In this document: piece by piece, positions 61,701 to 64,000 of the stretch
Position numbering within the stretch: the stretch's first letter is position 1
Layout of the letters: the number at the start of each line of letters is the position of its first letter
Assembly: GCF_910591885.1 (NCBI RefSeq)
Contig: NC_063282.1
Coordinates: 4,094,001-4,158,000, forward strand
Direction: 5' to 3'
DNA from: Bombus terrestris
Lineage: Eukaryota; Arthropoda; Insecta; Hymenoptera; Apidae
Length of the DNA stretch: 64,000 nucleotides
Made by a program: the position numbers and the translations under genes
Notes under the pieces: model-generated
Database searches by the model: none
The model's input: the letters and a program-made list of their open reading frames with translations, nothing else
Told to the model about the DNA's origin: nothing

Positions 61701-64000
61701 ACAGCCTCAACTGCTTCGTTCCTTCGCGAAACTTTCTTTTCACCGTGAGATTAAAAACGAATAAAGTCGATGTTGAACGTAATATGAAGATAATTCGAAT
61801 ATAATTGAACACAATCGATCTTAGTTACGTCCATGTTAAACGTACATACGATACAATTTGCTTTTAACAGAGATAAAACGATGCATTGGGAGACAGAAAA
61901 TTTCTATTTTCCTAATCTGCGAAATGTCGCTGATAATAAATTAAACTGTCCTCCTCGGCCAACGAATCGAAATTATCTGGCGCGAAGAAGCAACGGCATG
62001 AAAGCAAAGGTTTCTCGAAGCTCTAGTCGCGATTCATCGGAAAAACGCGGAGATTCCGAGGGAAACGCACGAACAGCAGTGATAACTCGCCTAACGATCG
62101 TCTCGAGGACGTGAAAAATCGCGAGTCATGGGAAAAGGGGAATCCCCGACGACGAGAGGGTGAAAGGACAGCAAGGAGGGCCATGCGAGATTACACGGCA
62201 CAATCCACAAACGAGCGAACTTGGGCCGCGTTCTAATTGCGAATATGACTGTGCTTAATTTCCCCCATCGTCGTTGCACGCGGAATCAACGTCACCCGAT
62301 GGAATTATCGTTTCTGAGAGTTCCTCCCTCCAAAGCCCTGCCAAGTTCCTAGAAAACCATGTATCTTCACCATCCCTTCAAACACGATTCTTTAACTTTT
62401 ATTTCTTGCATGCGAAAGTAGATCCTTTATTTTTATAATTACTCCAACGCTCGATTCTTCATCTCTCACCTTAGAATGCCACCATGTTTCTCAGGGTTGT
62501 TCCTTTTACTTGTTCTCGGCCGCCATTCGGACGAGAGTCGACTTTTGAAATTTCCCTATTCCCCGTAAGTTTACTACGAGTTGCAAAATTACGTTTCATC
62601 CGTTCGTAGTCAGCTGTCGTAAAGGAAAATGATCTTAAATTCGTAAAATACGTAAACGCTTGGAAGTTGGTCGCCGCTCGTTCGTAACAGCGTTCGTCGA
62701 AACGGAAGTTTAGAAAGTTGTTTATACTTTCCGCTAATTTTCATGAAAATTCTTATCCAACAACAGCCTCCAAGTGGCTCTTTCGATTTGTCCATCGTAT
62801 TAACGAAATCACGTTCTTTCCCGCTTTATCATCTTTACTTATTTTCATGGTCGAGACACATAGCTTCTCGGTGTAATGGCATTAACGGGATCGCGTACAG
62901 GTATAGCGTGGGAGGATGAAACAAGTCGAATGAAGCTTACGAGAATTGATTTTTAGCGTCGATAGACGAGACCACGTACCGTCTAATGTCAGCGTGAAAA
63001 TCCAATCCGTGACATTTGTAAGTCGGCCATTTGGAAACGAAGAAAAAAGCAAAGAAAAGATTAAAAAAAAAAAGAAATGAAACGAACGGAATGACGATGC
63101 CTCCTACGCTCGGAGAAGCATAGAACAAGAAACCGATGACCAACTTTAAATCCGTGGCTCGTGCGTCGACCGCGTCCGTTAGGTGTTACTGACACCTACT
63201 CCAGGTTGAAAGGCCTTTCATTCACTCGAAACGTCCACTTCGTTAGCCCTTAGAAACCCACGAAGCTTCAAGCAACTGAAATGGCTCTACTATTATCGAC
63301 AGACTCGGCCAATGGAAAGCAGTCTTCGAATAATTGTACTTATATTGTGTTTCCTAATTCGCCTCGCTTTCTATCGAATAAGATCGTTCAGCGATTTTTT
63401 CCGCGTCAGAAAAATAAATCAAATGCGAAGCAAAAACATCGTCGCGTCTTACCAACAAATTTCCCTCTGACGGATCTTGGAAGAAGAATAACATTATTTT
63501 AATTGTCACTGATCGTTCGTAATTGATTTACTTGCAATTTGTAATCGATCATCAGTATCTCAAATTTGTATTAGAAGAATAAATGAAACGTAAAAAGACG
63601 ATTGTCGTTTGGACGTTGGTCTGCTAATTTGCCCAAGTCTTGGACTAATTCCGTCATCTCTTCGATTGCCATGGTCCTTGCAAAATACTCGCGGAATTAA
63701 TCAGTCGTTCCCTTATTAACCACGAAAGTAGTAAATCAAACGCGAGGCTAAGATAACACCTTTCGTTAATATCTCATTAATTTATATAGAAATATCCTCA
63801 TTAAAGCCGGCGAGGTTCGTGAACCAATCGACCAAAACGACGTTGGTCTCCGCCCGGGGAGGAAATCGCTAAGCGGATCATTTGAATACCCGCAGAGGCG
63901 GGAAAATAAAGGAGCGAGAGATGGTATCCAGAGGCTGCCGGGCAGTGACTAGCCACGACAAAGAAACGCGTTAAGATAAATACACGGTCGGAGGGTGGGC
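58701..64000. other. Non-coding stretch to the window end
   Basis: No gene supported. Ordinary AT-rich, CpG-containing DNA with short frames; GC-richer parts at 60780-61090 and 63830-63960. An A-run lies at 63061-63075. Confidence 0.4.

Noticed and set aside
1..64000. tRNA, rRNA, CRISPR arrays, bacterial operons
   Set aside because: No tRNA-like A/B boxes with a cloverleaf, no rRNA sequence, no spaced direct repeats of CRISPR type and no prokaryotic gene organisation were seen.

Overview
This window looks like nuclear DNA of an insect, most likely a hymenopteran and plausibly a bee. It is AT-rich with frequent CpG, has no operons or Shine-Dalgarno-led genes, carries many microsatellites and degenerate tandem duplications, and holds two short mariner-type MITEs with TA target duplications. 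That taxonomic placement is inference from composition; no gene here settles the species. Nearly all open frames in the window are short, overlap frames on the other strand, or sit on simple repeats, so I leave them out.

Only one protein-coding exon is well supported: a 59-codon first coding exon on the minus strand (47493-47669). It has an in-frame stop just before the ATG and a perfect AAG|GTAAGT donor. The peptide (Ala/Gly-rich, with an IKTE sumoylation-type motif) resembles the N-terminus of a transcription regulator, but I cannot name the gene. Everything to the left (1-47492) may be intron of that gene, although no recognisable conserved domain is visible there. The flank to the right (47670-49600) would be 5' UTR and promoter. 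Three weaker exon candidates are listed: an 81-nt minus-strand exon at 6293-6373 and plus-strand exons at 13111-13269 and 18700-18798.

Layout: 1-5.3 kb is non-coding with a GAC/GAA microsatellite. 5.3-9.4 kb holds a tandem duplication, the small exon candidate and an 800-bp polypyrimidine minisatellite. 13.7-14.1 kb holds twin long hairpins with the same 16-nt loop. 16.9-17.0 kb has a 21-bp minisatellite. 20-23.5 kb has a series of degenerate tandem repeats and a purine-rich block. 26-34 kb has further degenerate repeats and a GC-rich CCAAT-containing island. 38.9-41.4 kb has the two MITEs and a clean 241-bp tandem duplication. 47.1-49.6 kb has an AT palindrome, the coding exon and its upstream region. 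51.2-52.4 kb has a pair of diverged, protein-like duplicated segments on the minus strand. 55-58.7 kb is GC-rich to purine-rich with unconvincing frames. The rest is ordinary intergenic or intronic DNA.

The strongest candidate for something undescribed is the double hairpin at 13730-14113. Its second member has 128-nt arms differing at only three positions, a good shape for an insect hairpin-RNA (endo-siRNA) locus. Both hairpins share an identical apex.
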